Part shown: in pieces, positions 51,061 through 60,926 of the stretch
Position numbering within the stretch: position 1 is the first letter of the stretch
Layout of the letters: every line of letters begins with the position of its first letter
From: Lachnospiraceae bacterium
GTDB taxonomy: Bacteria > Bacillota > Clostridia > Lachnospirales > Lachnospiraceae
Length of the DNA: 64,000 nt
Direction of reading: 5' to 3'
NCBI GenBank assembly: GCA_015057615.1
Contig: SVEA01000102.1
Location: forward strand, 1-64,000
The notes under the pieces: model-generated
Database searches by the model: none
The model's input: only the letters and a program-made list of their open reading frames with translations
Told to the model about the DNA's origin: nothing
Translations under genes and position numbers: made by a program

Positions 51061-53475
51061 ATGAAAAAGAAAAAATTATATATGATTGGAAATTCACATA
51101 TTGATCCGGTATGGTTTTGGAACTGGGATGAAGGGATGCAGGAGGTCAAGGCAACCTTTGCATCGGTTTTAGATCGAATGAAGGAATATGAGGAATTTAA
51201 ATTTACCTCTACCTCCACCGCATTTTTTGAATGGATAGAGAAGACGGTCCCAACCATGTTTGAAGAGATTAAACAGAGAGTGGCAGAAGGCAGATGGGAA
51301 TTAACCGGAGGCTGGTTTATTGAGCCGGACTGCAACCTGCCCTCGGGAGAGGCATTCGTCCGCCAAGGACTGTATGGGCAGCGTTATCTAAAGGAAACGT
51401 TTGGTAAGATTAGTAAAACAGGCTCCAATGTTGATAGCTTTGGCCATGGATCCAATCTGCCGCAGTTTTTAAAGAAAAGTGGAATGGATAACTATGTGTT
51501 TATGAGACCAAGACTGGATAACCCTGTGTTCGTATGGGAAAGTGCTGACAAAAGCAGTGTCAATGCCATCACTTTGCCCGGCGAATATACCACCTGGTTC
51601 TATGATGCAACGAAGAAGAATATTGAGGACACCCTTGCTGCAATGAAGGATTATGATAAGATGCCCTGCTGCTACGGTGTTGGAAATCATGGCGGCGGAC
51701 CAACGAAAGAAAACATCGAAAGCATCAGAAAGCTAAGAGAAGAGTATCCGGATACGGAGCTTTCCTTTTCCTCCTACGAAGAATTTTTTAAAGACATAAA
51801 GGGACTTCCTCTTCAGAAGAAAAAGCAGCCCTTTGAGAAAATTAATCCAGGCTGCTATGCAATGGATTCAGAATTAAAAAAAGCAAACCGCCTTAGTGAG
51901 ACAAGATTACAGCAGGCAGATATGCTGCTTTCCATTGGAGCAGCTGTCACCGGTAATTGGCTTAAGGAAGCAGGTAAAATGAAGGAGTTATGGAAGCTTC
52001 TTCTATTCAATCAGTTCCACGATACCTTAGGAGGAACCGCGATTAAGGAAGCGCGAGATGAAGCAATCATGCAGTTTGGAACGGTGAGTGCTAATTGCGG
52101 TGCATTAAAAGCAGTTGCGATGCAATCGATTGTTAACGAAGTGGATACCACCGGCAGCGGTTTCCCTCTTTTTCTCTTTAACTCCGACGGTAAAGAATTC
52201 TGTGGATTTGTCACGATTGAATTAAACTGGTTCTGTAAGCATCCATTGAAGCTTCTGGATCCGCAGGGAAAGGAGGTCCCTTATCAAAGGGTGCATACGA
52301 AAGCAAAGGTGCGTAACTATAATCTGGGTGGAAGAAGAAATATCGTATTCCATGCGGACATTCCTCCCTGTGGTTACAGCATATATCGGCTGCTTATTGA
52401 AGAACCATTCCTATGCTACAACAATGAAATGGAACTGGATCATACGGATTCCTATCTCATGGAAAATGAATATATCAAAGTTACCTTTGATAAAGAGACC
52501 GGCTTCTTAAACTCTCTATTCGAGAAAAAAACCGGGTATGAAAGTATCAAAAGACCGGTTTCCTTGCAGGTTTGGAAGGATGAAAGGGACACTTGGGGTA
52601 ATATTCAGGAAAGGCATTATAAAGATACTGGAGAAACCTTTCGTTTGCTTTCCATTGAAAAAGTGGAAAGCGGTAAAATAAGGGAATGCATTCGTGCTAT
52701 CTATGAGCATGAAGGCAGCCGATTGGAGCAGCGTTATTATCTTTATGCAGGAGAAAAGGAAATCGTTGTGGAAAATGTACTCTATTGGGATAAGGATTGG
52801 CATACGTTAAAATTTGAATATCCGCTCGAAATAGCAAAACCCCTGACAAGAGCAGAGGGTTCTTATGAGATCATCGAAAGAGAAATCCAGGACGAGGATG
52901 AATATTATATGCACCGTTTCTTAGATGTTACAGAAAAGGGCAGGGAAGGGCTGGCGATCGCCAATGATAGTAAGTATTCTTTCAGTTTTAGCAAGAGGTC
53001 TCTTCTTATAACCGTAGCCAGAAGCGCAATGTATGCCCAAGGGTATGGTAAGAATTGGTACAACCCACTGGAAAGTTATGAATTCGCTGATATTGGTAAG
53101 CAGTCGTTTACTTTCGTCCTTAGACCCCATAAAGAGACGCTGCCGGCTGCAGAGCTTTACCGAATGGCCCGCAGGGGGAATGGCTCCTTTGACTATCTTG
53201 CAGATAATTGCCATAGTGGAAAGGAACGAAGAACCGCCTTTTCCATGGCTTCCACCGATCAACCGGAGGTAGCAATTATGGCAGTTAAGAAAGCGGAGGA
53301 TGATGAGGATTATATTGTGCGAATCTTAGAGCAGAGCGGAAAAGATCAATCTTATTGCCTGAACTTTCTGGGAGTAAACTATAACCTTTCCATTGGCCGT
53401 AATGAGATTCAAACCTTAAAAATTAATCCAATGTCTAAAGTGATAAAGCAGGTTAATTTACTGGAATTTGAGTAA
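51061..53475 (+). CDS. GH38 alpha-mannosidase
   Basis: ORF 51046..53475; YMIGNSHIDPVWFWNWDEGMQEVKATF, TGSNVDSFGHGSNLPQFL, FNQFHDTLGGTAI. Confidence 0.93.
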   Translation: MKKKKLYMIGNSHIDPVWFWNWDEGMQEVKATFASVLDRMKEYEEFKFTSTSTAFFEWIEKTVPTMFEEIKQRVAEGRWELTGGWFIEPDCNLPSGEAFVRQGLYGQRYLKETFGKISKTGSNVDSFGHGSNLPQFLKKSGMDNYVFMRPRLDNPVFVWESADKSSVNAITLPGEYTTWFYDATKKNIEDTLAAMKDYDKMPCCYGVGNHGGGPTKENIESIRKLREEYPDTELSFSSYEEFFKDIKGLPLQKKKQPFEKINPGCYAMDSELKKANRLSETRLQQADMLLSIGAAVTGNWLKEAGKMKELWKLLLFNQFHDTLGGTAIKEARDEAIMQFGTVSANCGALKAVAMQSIVNEVDTTGSGFPLFLFNSDGKEFCGFVTIELNWFCKHPLKLLDPQGKEVPYQRVHTKAKVRNYNLGGRRNIVFHADIPPCGYSIYRLLIEEPFLCYNNEMELDHTDSYLMENEYIKVTFDKETGFLNSLFEKKTGYESIKRPVSLQVWKDERDTWGNIQERHYKDTGETFRLLSIEKVESGKIRECIRAIYEHEGSRLEQRYYLYAGEKEIVVENVLYWDKDWHTLKFEYPLEIAKPLTRAEGSYEIIEREIQDEDEYYMHRFLDVTEKGREGLAIANDSKYSFSFSKRSLLITVARSAMYAQGYGKNWYNPLESYEFADIGKQSFTFVLRPHKETLPAAELYRMARRGNGSFDYLADNCHSGKERRTAFSMASTDQPEVAIMAVKKAEDDEDYIVRILEQSGKDQSYCLNFLGVNYNLSIGRNEIQTLKINPMSKVIKQVNLLEFE

Positions 53476-53528
53476 ATTTATGTATGAATTAATAAAAACG
53501 TATGTGAGCAATGCGATCGGAGCTAAAG

Positions 53529-53555
53529 ATCATGAACTTGTTTTTTGTTCATGAT
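53529..53555. promoter_or_regulatory. 9-bp palindrome ATCATGAAC-N9-GTTCATGAT
   Basis: Perfect arms upstream of GH3; no following T-tract. Confidence 0.5.
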
Positions 53556-53690
53556 ATAACATGGTTACCATCAGTAAAGGAATAATCCGATTATTTAAGG
53601 TGAGAAGGTTACAATTACTATCATAGAAGTCGGAATAATTATGACCGCGTTGAATTGATTCATGAAAAGTAAGAAAGTGAGGTAAGCAGA

Positions 53691-55817
53691 TTGGAGAAAA
53701 AGTATAAGTATCAGGACGAAAGCTTAAGTTTTAAAGAACGTGCAGAGGATATGGTTGCCTATATGACGGTAGAAGAGTGTGCCGGTCAGATGCTATTTAA
53801 CAGTGCCAAGATAGAACGCTTGGGAGTTGAGTTCTATAATTGGTGGAATGAGGCGCTGCACGGTGTGGCAAGAGCAGGTATGGCCACAGTGTTTCCACAG
53901 GCAATCGGCTTGGCGGCAACCTTTGATGATGAATTACTTGAGAAGGTTGCGGATGTAATCGCTGCGGAGGGGCGTGCAAAATATAATGCATACCAGAAGC
54001 AGAAAGATTACGGCATCTATAAAGGCATCACCTTCTGGTCTCCGAATGTCAATATATTCCGTGATCCTAGATGGGGCAGAGGTCAGGAAACCTATGGCGA
54101 GGATCCGTATTTAACCTCGAAACTAGGGGTGGCCTTTGTGAAAGGCTTACAAGGAAAGGACGAGAAGTATTTAAAGACGGCAGCCTGTGCTAAGCATTAT
54201 GCAGTACATAGCGGTCCGGAGAAATCACGTCATGAATTTAATGCGGTTGCCACGCAGCAGGATATGGAAGAAACCTATCTGCCTGCCTTTAAGGCATTGG
54301 TGGATTGCGGTGTGGAAGGTGTTATGGGTGCATATAACCGGACCAATGGAGAGCCTTGCTGTGGAAGTAAGACACTGCTAAAGGAGTTATTAAGAGAAAA
54401 GTGGGGCTTTGACGGTTATGTTACCTCCGACTGCTGGGCGATTTCCGATTTTCATCTACATCATAAAGAAACCAGTACGCCTACGGAATCCGTAGCCCTG
54501 GCTTTGGAAAATGGCTGCGACTTAAATTGCGGGAATATGTATGCCTATCTGTTGCAGGCATTACAGGAGGGTAAAATAACCGAGGAACAAATTCGGACAT
54601 CCGCAAAACGTCTGATTACCACCCGAATGAAGCTAGGTATGTTTGATGAAAAGACACCTTTCGATGATATTCCTTACGATATCGTTGATTGTGAGGAGCA
54701 TCGTGCCCTGAATCTGGATGTGGCAAGAAAATCCTTAGTTCTGCTAAAGAACAACGGAATACTTCCGCTGGACAAGGCAAAGATACAAAATATTGCGGTC
54801 ATGGGTCCGAATGCGAATTCTATCATTGCTCTGGAGGGTAATTATCATGGCACAGCGAATCAGTATCACACCGTACTGGAGGCAATTCGGAAGGAGCTTC
54901 CGAATGCAAGAGTTAACTACTCCGAGGGATGCCATTTGTTTGAGTATAAATTAGAAGATCCGGGCTATGCAGGGGATCGTCTTGGTGAGGTTAAGACTCA
55001 GGTTGATCTGGCGGATGTCGTGGTCGTTGTAACCGGTCTTGACGAAACCCTCGAGGGTGAGGAAATGGTCGGAAAAGATATCTCCGGAGATAAGGATACG
55101 TTACTGCTGCCGCAATGTCAGAGAGACTTGATTCGTACCGCCTGTGAAAGGAATAAGCCGGTAATCCTTGTGAATATGACCGGAAGTGCGATTGATTTTG
55201 AGTATGGCAATGAGCATGCCGATGCTATCCTACAAGCATGGTATCCGGGTGCTATGGGAGGTAAAGCGATTGCCGACTTAATCTTTGGTAACTACAGTCC
55301 ATCTGGACGGCTTCCGGTAACCTTCTATCGGGAGGATAATCCGCTTCCTGATTTTGAGGATTACTCCATGGAGGGTAGAACCTACAAATTTATCAAAGAG
55401 GAGCCATTGTTCCCGTTCGGTTATGGGTTAAGTTATACAAAATTCTCCTACGTTGATCTTACGCTGGATAACACTAAGCTACAGCCCGGGCAGGAGGTAA
55501 CCGGAACGGTAACGGTTAAGAATATCGGGAATCGTCAGGGAGATGAAATCGTTCAAATTTATCTTAAGGATGAGGAAGCAAGTGTAAGGGTACCAAATCA
55601 TAAACTATGCTTCATTAAACGTGTTTCTTTAAACCCGGGAGAAGAGGTTAAGGTAGATTTTACCATTGCTGCGGAGCAATTTATGATCATAAAAGAAGAC
55701 GGTGTTAAGGAATATGAACCTGGCACCTTTACCATATCTGCAGGAGGATGCCAGCCGGATAATTATAGTGAAGCTTTAAGCGGTTCCGAAACGATTTGCT
55801 GCAAGGTAGTGCTATAA
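53691..55817 (+). CDS. GH3 beta-glycosidase with C-terminal Fn3-like domain
   Basis: TTG start; FWSPNVNIFRDPRWGRGQETYGEDPYL, KHYAVHSGPE, GYVTSDCWAI (nucleophile SD), FPFGYGLSYTKF. Confidence 0.93.
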   Translation: MEKKYKYQDESLSFKERAEDMVAYMTVEECAGQMLFNSAKIERLGVEFYNWWNEALHGVARAGMATVFPQAIGLAATFDDELLEKVADVIAAEGRAKYNAYQKQKDYGIYKGITFWSPNVNIFRDPRWGRGQETYGEDPYLTSKLGVAFVKGLQGKDEKYLKTAACAKHYAVHSGPEKSRHEFNAVATQQDMEETYLPAFKALVDCGVEGVMGAYNRTNGEPCCGSKTLLKELLREKWGFDGYVTSDCWAISDFHLHHKETSTPTESVALALENGCDLNCGNMYAYLLQALQEGKITEEQIRTSAKRLITTRMKLGMFDEKTPFDDIPYDIVDCEEHRALNLDVARKSLVLLKNNGILPLDKAKIQNIAVMGPNANSIIALEGNYHGTANQYHTVLEAIRKELPNARVNYSEGCHLFEYKLEDPGYAGDRLGEVKTQVDLADVVVVVTGLDETLEGEEMVGKDISGDKDTLLLPQCQRDLIRTACERNKPVILVNMTGSAIDFEYGNEHADAILQAWYPGAMGGKAIADLIFGNYSPSGRLPVTFYREDNPLPDFEDYSMEGRTYKFIKEEPLFPFGYGLSYTKFSYVDLTLDNTKLQPGQEVTGTVTVKNIGNRQGDEIVQIYLKDEEASVRVPNHKLCFIKRVSLNPGEEVKVDFTIAAEQFMIIKEDGVKEYEPGTFTISAGGCQPDNYSEALSGSETICCKVVL

Positions 55818-55837
55818 TATATAATCTATAATAAACG

Positions 55838-55876
55838 AAAGCTGCTGTAAATATATTGCGTATATACAGCAGCTTT
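55838..55876 (+). terminator. Intrinsic terminator after GH3
   Basis: AAAGCTGCTGTA...TACAGCAGCTTTTT: 12-bp stem and T-run. Confidence 0.85.
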
Positions 55877-55879
55877 TTA

Positions 55880-56040
55880 CGTACGCCCAGCATGGGCGCA
55901 ATCTAACGAGTGCAAGTCGTGATAATCTTGGCTTTGAATGTGAAGGCGCAGAATCCCTTGGTGAGGGGTTAAGGCAAAATATGGAGGCGTCACAGGCGTT
56001 CTTTCGTCGGCGCAAAGCCAGACATGGGCAGTTCTTCATA
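55880..56040 (+). mobile_element. Possible group II intron 5'-end remnant
   Basis: GTACGCCCAGCATGGGCGCAATCTAACGAGTGCAAGTC resembles the GTGCGCCCAG... start of group II intron domain I; no RT ORF or domain V recognised. Confidence 0.35.
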
Positions 56041-56625
56041 AAACAGATAATGAGAAGAGACTATACTATTCCATGGAGAATACACTTCTTGGAAGAATGC
56101 GCCTATCTGGACATCTATGATTTATCGGAAAAACAATGGGCAATTATTAAGAAAGGGAACCGCTTTTATAGGAGGTTTATTGCAGAACAACCTCTCTCTG
56201 TATTCGTGCAGATAGAAAAAGCTAAACTTTGTGATAACTTGGCTTTCCTTGTACAATCGTGATTTTACGGTTGACGAAACAAAGAATTGTTTGTAATGTA
56301 GTACTTGAAAGAGCTATAATAAGGATGGTATTAACATATATAATGAAATAGCTTATAAAATACTTTTATAAGTGCATATTATTTAAGGTTTCTTTACACT
56401 TATTTGTATTTCAATTTTTATATGTATTTTAATTTATATTTCGTTATTCTTTGAAATTTTTGAATATCATAGAGTGCATTTTATTTTGCAGCAATACTTA
56501 ACCAGGTGTTTATTTTAATTTAGCACCGTTGCCATGCTTATACTTATAGAAAGGCTGCAAAATTCTTTCTTATAATAGTTTATGTACACATCCGGAAACG
56601 GTGGTTCACGAGAGGAGGAATTATT

Positions 56626-57747
56626 TTGATTTTTAAGAATGCAGAGGTGTTTTACAACAAAGGTTTTCATAAGGCAGATATTAAAATTAAAGGTGATAGG
56701 ATCACGGAGATCGGTGAAAATCTGCAAGGGGATGAAACGATCGATTTAGACGGGAAGATGCTCTTACCGGGATTTATCGATTTGCATTCCCACGGACGGG
56801 AAGGTCTTGATTTTTCAACGGCAACGTCGGAGGAAATGGCAAAATTGCGTTTATCCTATGCGGAAATCGGAGTTACTTCCATATTAGCAACCTCCATGAC
56901 AATGGGATTTGAGATAACCGAAAATATCATGAAAAATATTCGTCAGGCGATCAAAGCAAATACTCCGGGAAGCCGCATCCTTGGCATCAATATGGAAGGG
57001 CCTTTTTTAGGAGCAGACCGGAAGGGGTGCCACGACGGGCATTACTTATTGCCTCCGGATCAAAAGGCGTTTGAGAATTGGGATGCTCTATCGGGCGGAA
57101 ATGTAAAAATGGTAGATATCGATCCTAATTTACCGGGATCCATGGAATTTATCAAGAAAAACAGTAAATCAAAGGTGATCTCACTGGCGCATACCAGTGC
57201 GGATTATGAGACTGCATGTGAGGCGGTAAAAGCAGGGGCTACGCATGTGACGCATATGTTTAATGCGATGAATGGCCTCCACCACAGAGATCCCGGAATC
57301 ATTGGCATGGCTTACGATTATCCGGTAAATGCGGAACTGATCTGTGATGGAATCCATATACATCCTACGGTAATCCGAATGATGTTTGATTTGATGGGAG
57401 ATCGGCTTGTTATTGTATCCGATTCCATGAGTGCTGCCGGTTTAGGAAATGGAGAATATGAACTTGGCGGACTTAAAGTATTCGTAAAGGATAGAAAGGC
57501 TACGTTGGCTGGTGGTACAATTGCAGGTTCAACAACGAATGTATTTGAGGAAGTAGCAAATGTAATTCGGTTTGGAGTACCGAAAGAGAAAGCCATCCTT
57601 AGTGCAACCCTAATTCCGGCCAAGGCGATTCATGCGGATCATGAGGTGGGAGAGATCGCAGTCGGCAAAAAAGCGGATCTATTAATTGTATCACCGGATT
57701 TCAAGCTGGAGCAGGTATATATCAGCGGTGAAGTGTTCCAAAGATAA
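56626..57747 (+). CDS. nagA: N-acetylglucosamine-6-phosphate deacetylase (copy 2)
   Basis: 373 aa, same length and gapless, highly similar to 3298..4419; TTG start. Confidence 0.92.
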   Translation: MIFKNAEVFYNKGFHKADIKIKGDRITEIGENLQGDETIDLDGKMLLPGFIDLHSHGREGLDFSTATSEEMAKLRLSYAEIGVTSILATSMTMGFEITENIMKNIRQAIKANTPGSRILGINMEGPFLGADRKGCHDGHYLLPPDQKAFENWDALSGGNVKMVDIDPNLPGSMEFIKKNSKSKVISLAHTSADYETACEAVKAGATHVTHMFNAMNGLHHRDPGIIGMAYDYPVNAELICDGIHIHPTVIRMMFDLMGDRLVIVSDSMSAAGLGNGEYELGGLKVFVKDRKATLAGGTIAGSTTNVFEEVANVIRFGVPKEKAILSATLIPAKAIHADHEVGEIAVGKKADLLIVSPDFKLEQVYISGEVFQR

Positions 57748-57753
57748 TCAACG

Positions 57754-57898
57754 CTTCTGTCCTAATCAAGGTATTGATTTCGAAAACTTCTGTCCTACAC
57801 AATAAGCTTATTTTGAGAGCTTTGCTGCATACAATGAATTGATTTTGAGAGCTTCGCACTTCATGATTACTCTGTACAATAATTAGATTTTGGGATTC
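57754..57898. repeat. Degenerate tandem repeat (~33-bp units starting CTTC/CTTT)
   Basis: Units at 57754, 57787, 57820, 57852 with shared ...GATTTYGARAR ends. Confidence 0.5.
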
Positions 57899-57932
57899 TT
57901 CGTAATTATCGTAATACGCGATGCGATCCGGA

Positions 57933-57960
57933 GGTTACTTTACTTTTTGGTAAAGTAATC
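57933..57960. promoter_or_regulatory. Inverted repeat upstream of darA
   Basis: GGTTACTTTACTTTTTGGTAAAGTAATC, about 10-bp arms. Confidence 0.55.
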
Positions 57961-58080
57961 ATATAATAGTATTGTAATGAAATTATATGGAAACCTTTTG
58001 AGTAAGCATAAAACCATAGAGGTATGTTGAAACACGGAGTGGGGCAGCATAAAAATATGGTTAAAAAGGAGGATGCTGCG

Positions 58081-58398
58081 ATGAAATTAATTTATGCGAT
58101 TGTACGAAATAATGATAGCAGCAAGGTGACGGACAGCCTAAATAGAAAGGGCTTTTATGTTACGAAGGTGGCATCATCAGGCGGCTTTCTGCGGCAGGGA
58201 AATACTACATTAATGGTTGGGACAGAGGATGATAAGGTAGAAGAAGTCATGGAAATATTAAAGAGAGAATGCGGCCCGAAACAGGAGGTTTTTACGAATC
58301 CGGTCGGCTCCTTTAATTCGGTTGCAACGAATGTTATGACAACCGTAAGCGGCGCTACGGTTTTTGTGACTGATGTGAAGTATTTTGAAAAGATTTAA
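58081..58398 (+). CDS. darA: Cyclic-di-AMP receptor, DarA/PstA-like
   Basis: ORF 58024..58398; ATG 58081 after AGGAGG. MKLIYAIVRNNDSSKVTDSLNRKGFYVTKVASSGGFLRQGNTTLMVGTEDDKVEEVM. Confidence 0.87.
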   Translation: MKLIYAIVRNNDSSKVTDSLNRKGFYVTKVASSGGFLRQGNTTLMVGTEDDKVEEVMEILKRECGPKQEVFTNPVGSFNSVATNVMTTVSGATVFVTDVKYFEKI

Positions 58399-58575
58399 TG
58401 GCACTTATACGAATAACTTAATATCACGGAATATTCCGCTACTAAAATAGTAAGAAAACAATGTAACAGAAAGAAAAGAAGGTATCCTTTTCTGAGGTTA
58501 TATTGTTTTCTTTTTTGCTGTATAAACAAAATGTTAGTGTAAATTAGACCAGATAAAGGTTCTTCATTTCCGGTG

Positions 58576-58796
58576 CTTTTTCTGTTACTGTTCACACATG
58601 GGCAAAGTCTATAATATGATTTCGACAAATGATATCCGATAAGGAGTATTTGCATTCGTTGGTACTTTGGCTCCGTATTTTAGAGCCTTATGTACCGCTA
58701 CGTAATGAATCTTAAGCGAAAGCGTCTCCGATTCGGATACATTTGACGAAATCATAACATGGTATACATGGTGGGTGTGAACAGTAACCTTTTTCT
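58576..58796. mobile_element. Complete MITE-like foldback element (205 bp, 58584-58788) with 8-bp target-site duplication
   Basis: TIR GTTACTGTTCACAC (58584-58597)/GTGTGAACAGTAAC (58775-58788); CTTTTTCT at 58576-58583 and 58789-58796; arms keep imperfect pairing (TATGATTTCGWCAAATG) about 60 bp inward. Confidence 0.85.
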
Positions 58797-58828
58797 TTAA
58801 TTCGTACCGGTAGTATTCGAAAGTTGTC

Positions 58829-58857
58829 TTGACGGGTACTCCTGCCTAAGGTAAAAT
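58829..58857 (+). promoter_or_regulatory. Putative sigma-A promoter TTGACG-17-TAAAAT
   Basis: -35 58829-58834, 17-bp spacer, -10 58852-58857 ahead of the ABC exporter. Confidence 0.55.
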
Positions 58858-58914
58858 TATATTTGTCTGGGAATTTCATATGTTTCGTGACATAATGATA
58901 TCGGAGGTAACGCT

Positions 58915-60615
58915 TTGAAAAAAGTATTTACATATATAAAGCCTTATACCATGCGTATGCTATTCGGATTGGCGATTAAGATTTTGGGATCCCTAATGGA
59001 TCTTGGGCTTCCATGGGTGTTGGCATATATTCTGGATGATATTATTCCTTATAAGAAGATTTCTCTTATTCTTTGGTGGGGAGTGGCTATGATTCTGCTT
59101 TCCGTCGGTGCCAGAGTCTTTAATGTAAGCGCAAATCGTATGGCATCCAAGGTAGCAAGGGATGTGGTCGAAAATTTACGGCATGATTTATTTAACAAAA
59201 TTCAAAGCCTATCCGGTGCACAGCTCGATTATTTTACAGTACCTTCCCTGGAGGCGCGTATGACCACGGATACCTATAACATTCATCAGATGATCGGAAT
59301 GATGCAGCGGATCGGTGTGCGGGCGCCCATTCTCCTAGTAGGAGGAACGATTATTACCAGTACATTGGAGCCGGTGCTTACCTTGGTATTGGCAGGAATA
59401 CTTCCACTTCTCGGGATCGTGGTATTTCTTGTATCAAGGAAGGGAATCCCGCTCTATACGGATCTACAGCTGTCTATTGACCGGATGGTAAGAGTTGTCC
59501 GGGAAAATATAAGCGGTGTACGTGTTATCAAAGCGCTGTCAAAGACACCGTATGAAAAGGATCGTTTCTCCAAGGTGAATAGAGAAGTATCGGATAAGGA
59601 ACAAAAGGCAGGATTAACCATGGCAATTACCAATCCGGTCATGAACTTTCTGTTGAATTTCGGTCTGACTTTAGTGGTCGTTGTCGGAGCCTTTCGTGTA
59701 AATCTCGGTATCTCGGAGCCGGGGAAGATTGTAGCATTTCTATCCTATTTTACGATTATGCTCCATGCTGTTATGGCGATCAATCGTATCTTTGTTGTTT
59801 ATTCGAAGGCAATTGCTTCTGCCATTCGTATTGAAGAGGTACTAGAGGCACCGGAGGATCTCAAGGAAGTTCCGATTGCCGCAGTAGAAACCAAAAATCA
59901 TATTGAATTTGATCATGTCAGCTTTTCCTATACCGAAGAACCCTGTATTACGGATATCAACTTCTCCCTGAAGAAGGGCGAAAGTCTGGGCATTATTGGG
60001 TCTACCGGTTCCGGCAAGACAACGCTGATTAATCTATTGATGCGTTTCTATGATGTGAAGGAAGGAAGTATACGAATCGACGGGCGGGATGTAAGGAGCT
60101 TTCCGAAGGAGGAGCTGCACCGGAAATTTGGTGTCGTTTTTCAGAATGACGTCTTATTTGCAGATACCGTTGCCGAAAATATCCGCCTTGGCAGAGAGAT
60201 CCCCGAGGATACTCTGTGGGAAGCGGCAGAACATGCGCAGGCAGCTTCCTTTCTGGAGCAATTGGATGGTAAGCTGGGTTATAAATTGGCGATAAAGGGC
60301 AGCAATTTAAGCGGCGGGCAGAAGCAGAGGCTGCTCATAACAAGAGCGCTTGCCGGGAAGCCGGATATACTAATTTTAGATGATTCCTCCAGTGCTCTGG
60401 ATTATAAGACAGATGCCAATCTTCGAAAGGCGATCCGCGGTAATTATGAAGGAACCACAGCAATCATGATCGCGCAGCGGATTAGCTCCGTTCGGAAGCT
60501 GGACCACATTCTTGTGATTGAGGACGGGCAGATGGCAGGGTATGGCACGCATGAGGAGCTTTTAGAAAAATGTGATGTGTATCAGGAAATTTATCAATCG
60601 CAGACCATGGCGTGA
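58915..60615 (+). CDS. ABC exporter half-transporter (TMD-NBD), degenerate-Walker-B partner
   Basis: Walker A GSTGSGKTT, signature LSGGQKQR, Walker B ILILDDSSSALD (Asp at the catalytic Glu position). TTG start. Confidence 0.93.
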   Translation: MKKVFTYIKPYTMRMLFGLAIKILGSLMDLGLPWVLAYILDDIIPYKKISLILWWGVAMILLSVGARVFNVSANRMASKVARDVVENLRHDLFNKIQSLSGAQLDYFTVPSLEARMTTDTYNIHQMIGMMQRIGVRAPILLVGGTIITSTLEPVLTLVLAGILPLLGIVVFLVSRKGIPLYTDLQLSIDRMVRVVRENISGVRVIKALSKTPYEKDRFSKVNREVSDKEQKAGLTMAITNPVMNFLLNFGLTLVVVVGAFRVNLGISEPGKIVAFLSYFTIMLHAVMAINRIFVVYSKAIASAIRIEEVLEAPEDLKEVPIAAVETKNHIEFDHVSFSYTEEPCITDINFSLKKGESLGIIGSTGSGKTTLINLLMRFYDVKEGSIRIDGRDVRSFPKEELHRKFGVVFQNDVLFADTVAENIRLGREIPEDTLWEAAEHAQAASFLEQLDGKLGYKLAIKGSNLSGGQKQRLLITRALAGKPDILILDDSSSALDYKTDANLRKAIRGNYEGTTAIMIAQRISSVRKLDHILVIEDGQMAGYGTHEELLEKCDVYQEIYQSQTMA

Positions 60616-60926
60616 TTGTTATAGAAGGAAACGTCGCAGTTGATTTGTGTACTAATTGCTATATGAAATCAGCTTTCAATGAGCTTATATACCGCGGATA
60701 TTATATTATTATAGTGGTGAATTTTTATGAGTTACTCTTATATACTTTATGAATTTTTCTTTTGGCTCTGTTGTACCAGAAAGGAAGATTCATTAGTATA
60801 TTGTAACGAGTAAATCTGAGCCAGGATAACAATATAATATGGTATTCAATCGGCTGCTGATTTCATCAAGCAAAGGTTGTTTTTACTGTGAAGTTTTTAG
60901 TTACCGATTTGAAAAGAGGTGCTAGC

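Noticed and set aside
55981-56262. 93-aa plus-strand ORF as a functional gene
   Set aside because: No clear RBS or family; overlaps the possible intron remnant, so not called as a CDS.
1-58788. The whole 58.6 kb as a composite transposon
   Set aside because: No transposase or integrase seen between or in the repeats, and copy 2 has its own 8-bp TSD, which supports independent MITE insertion.
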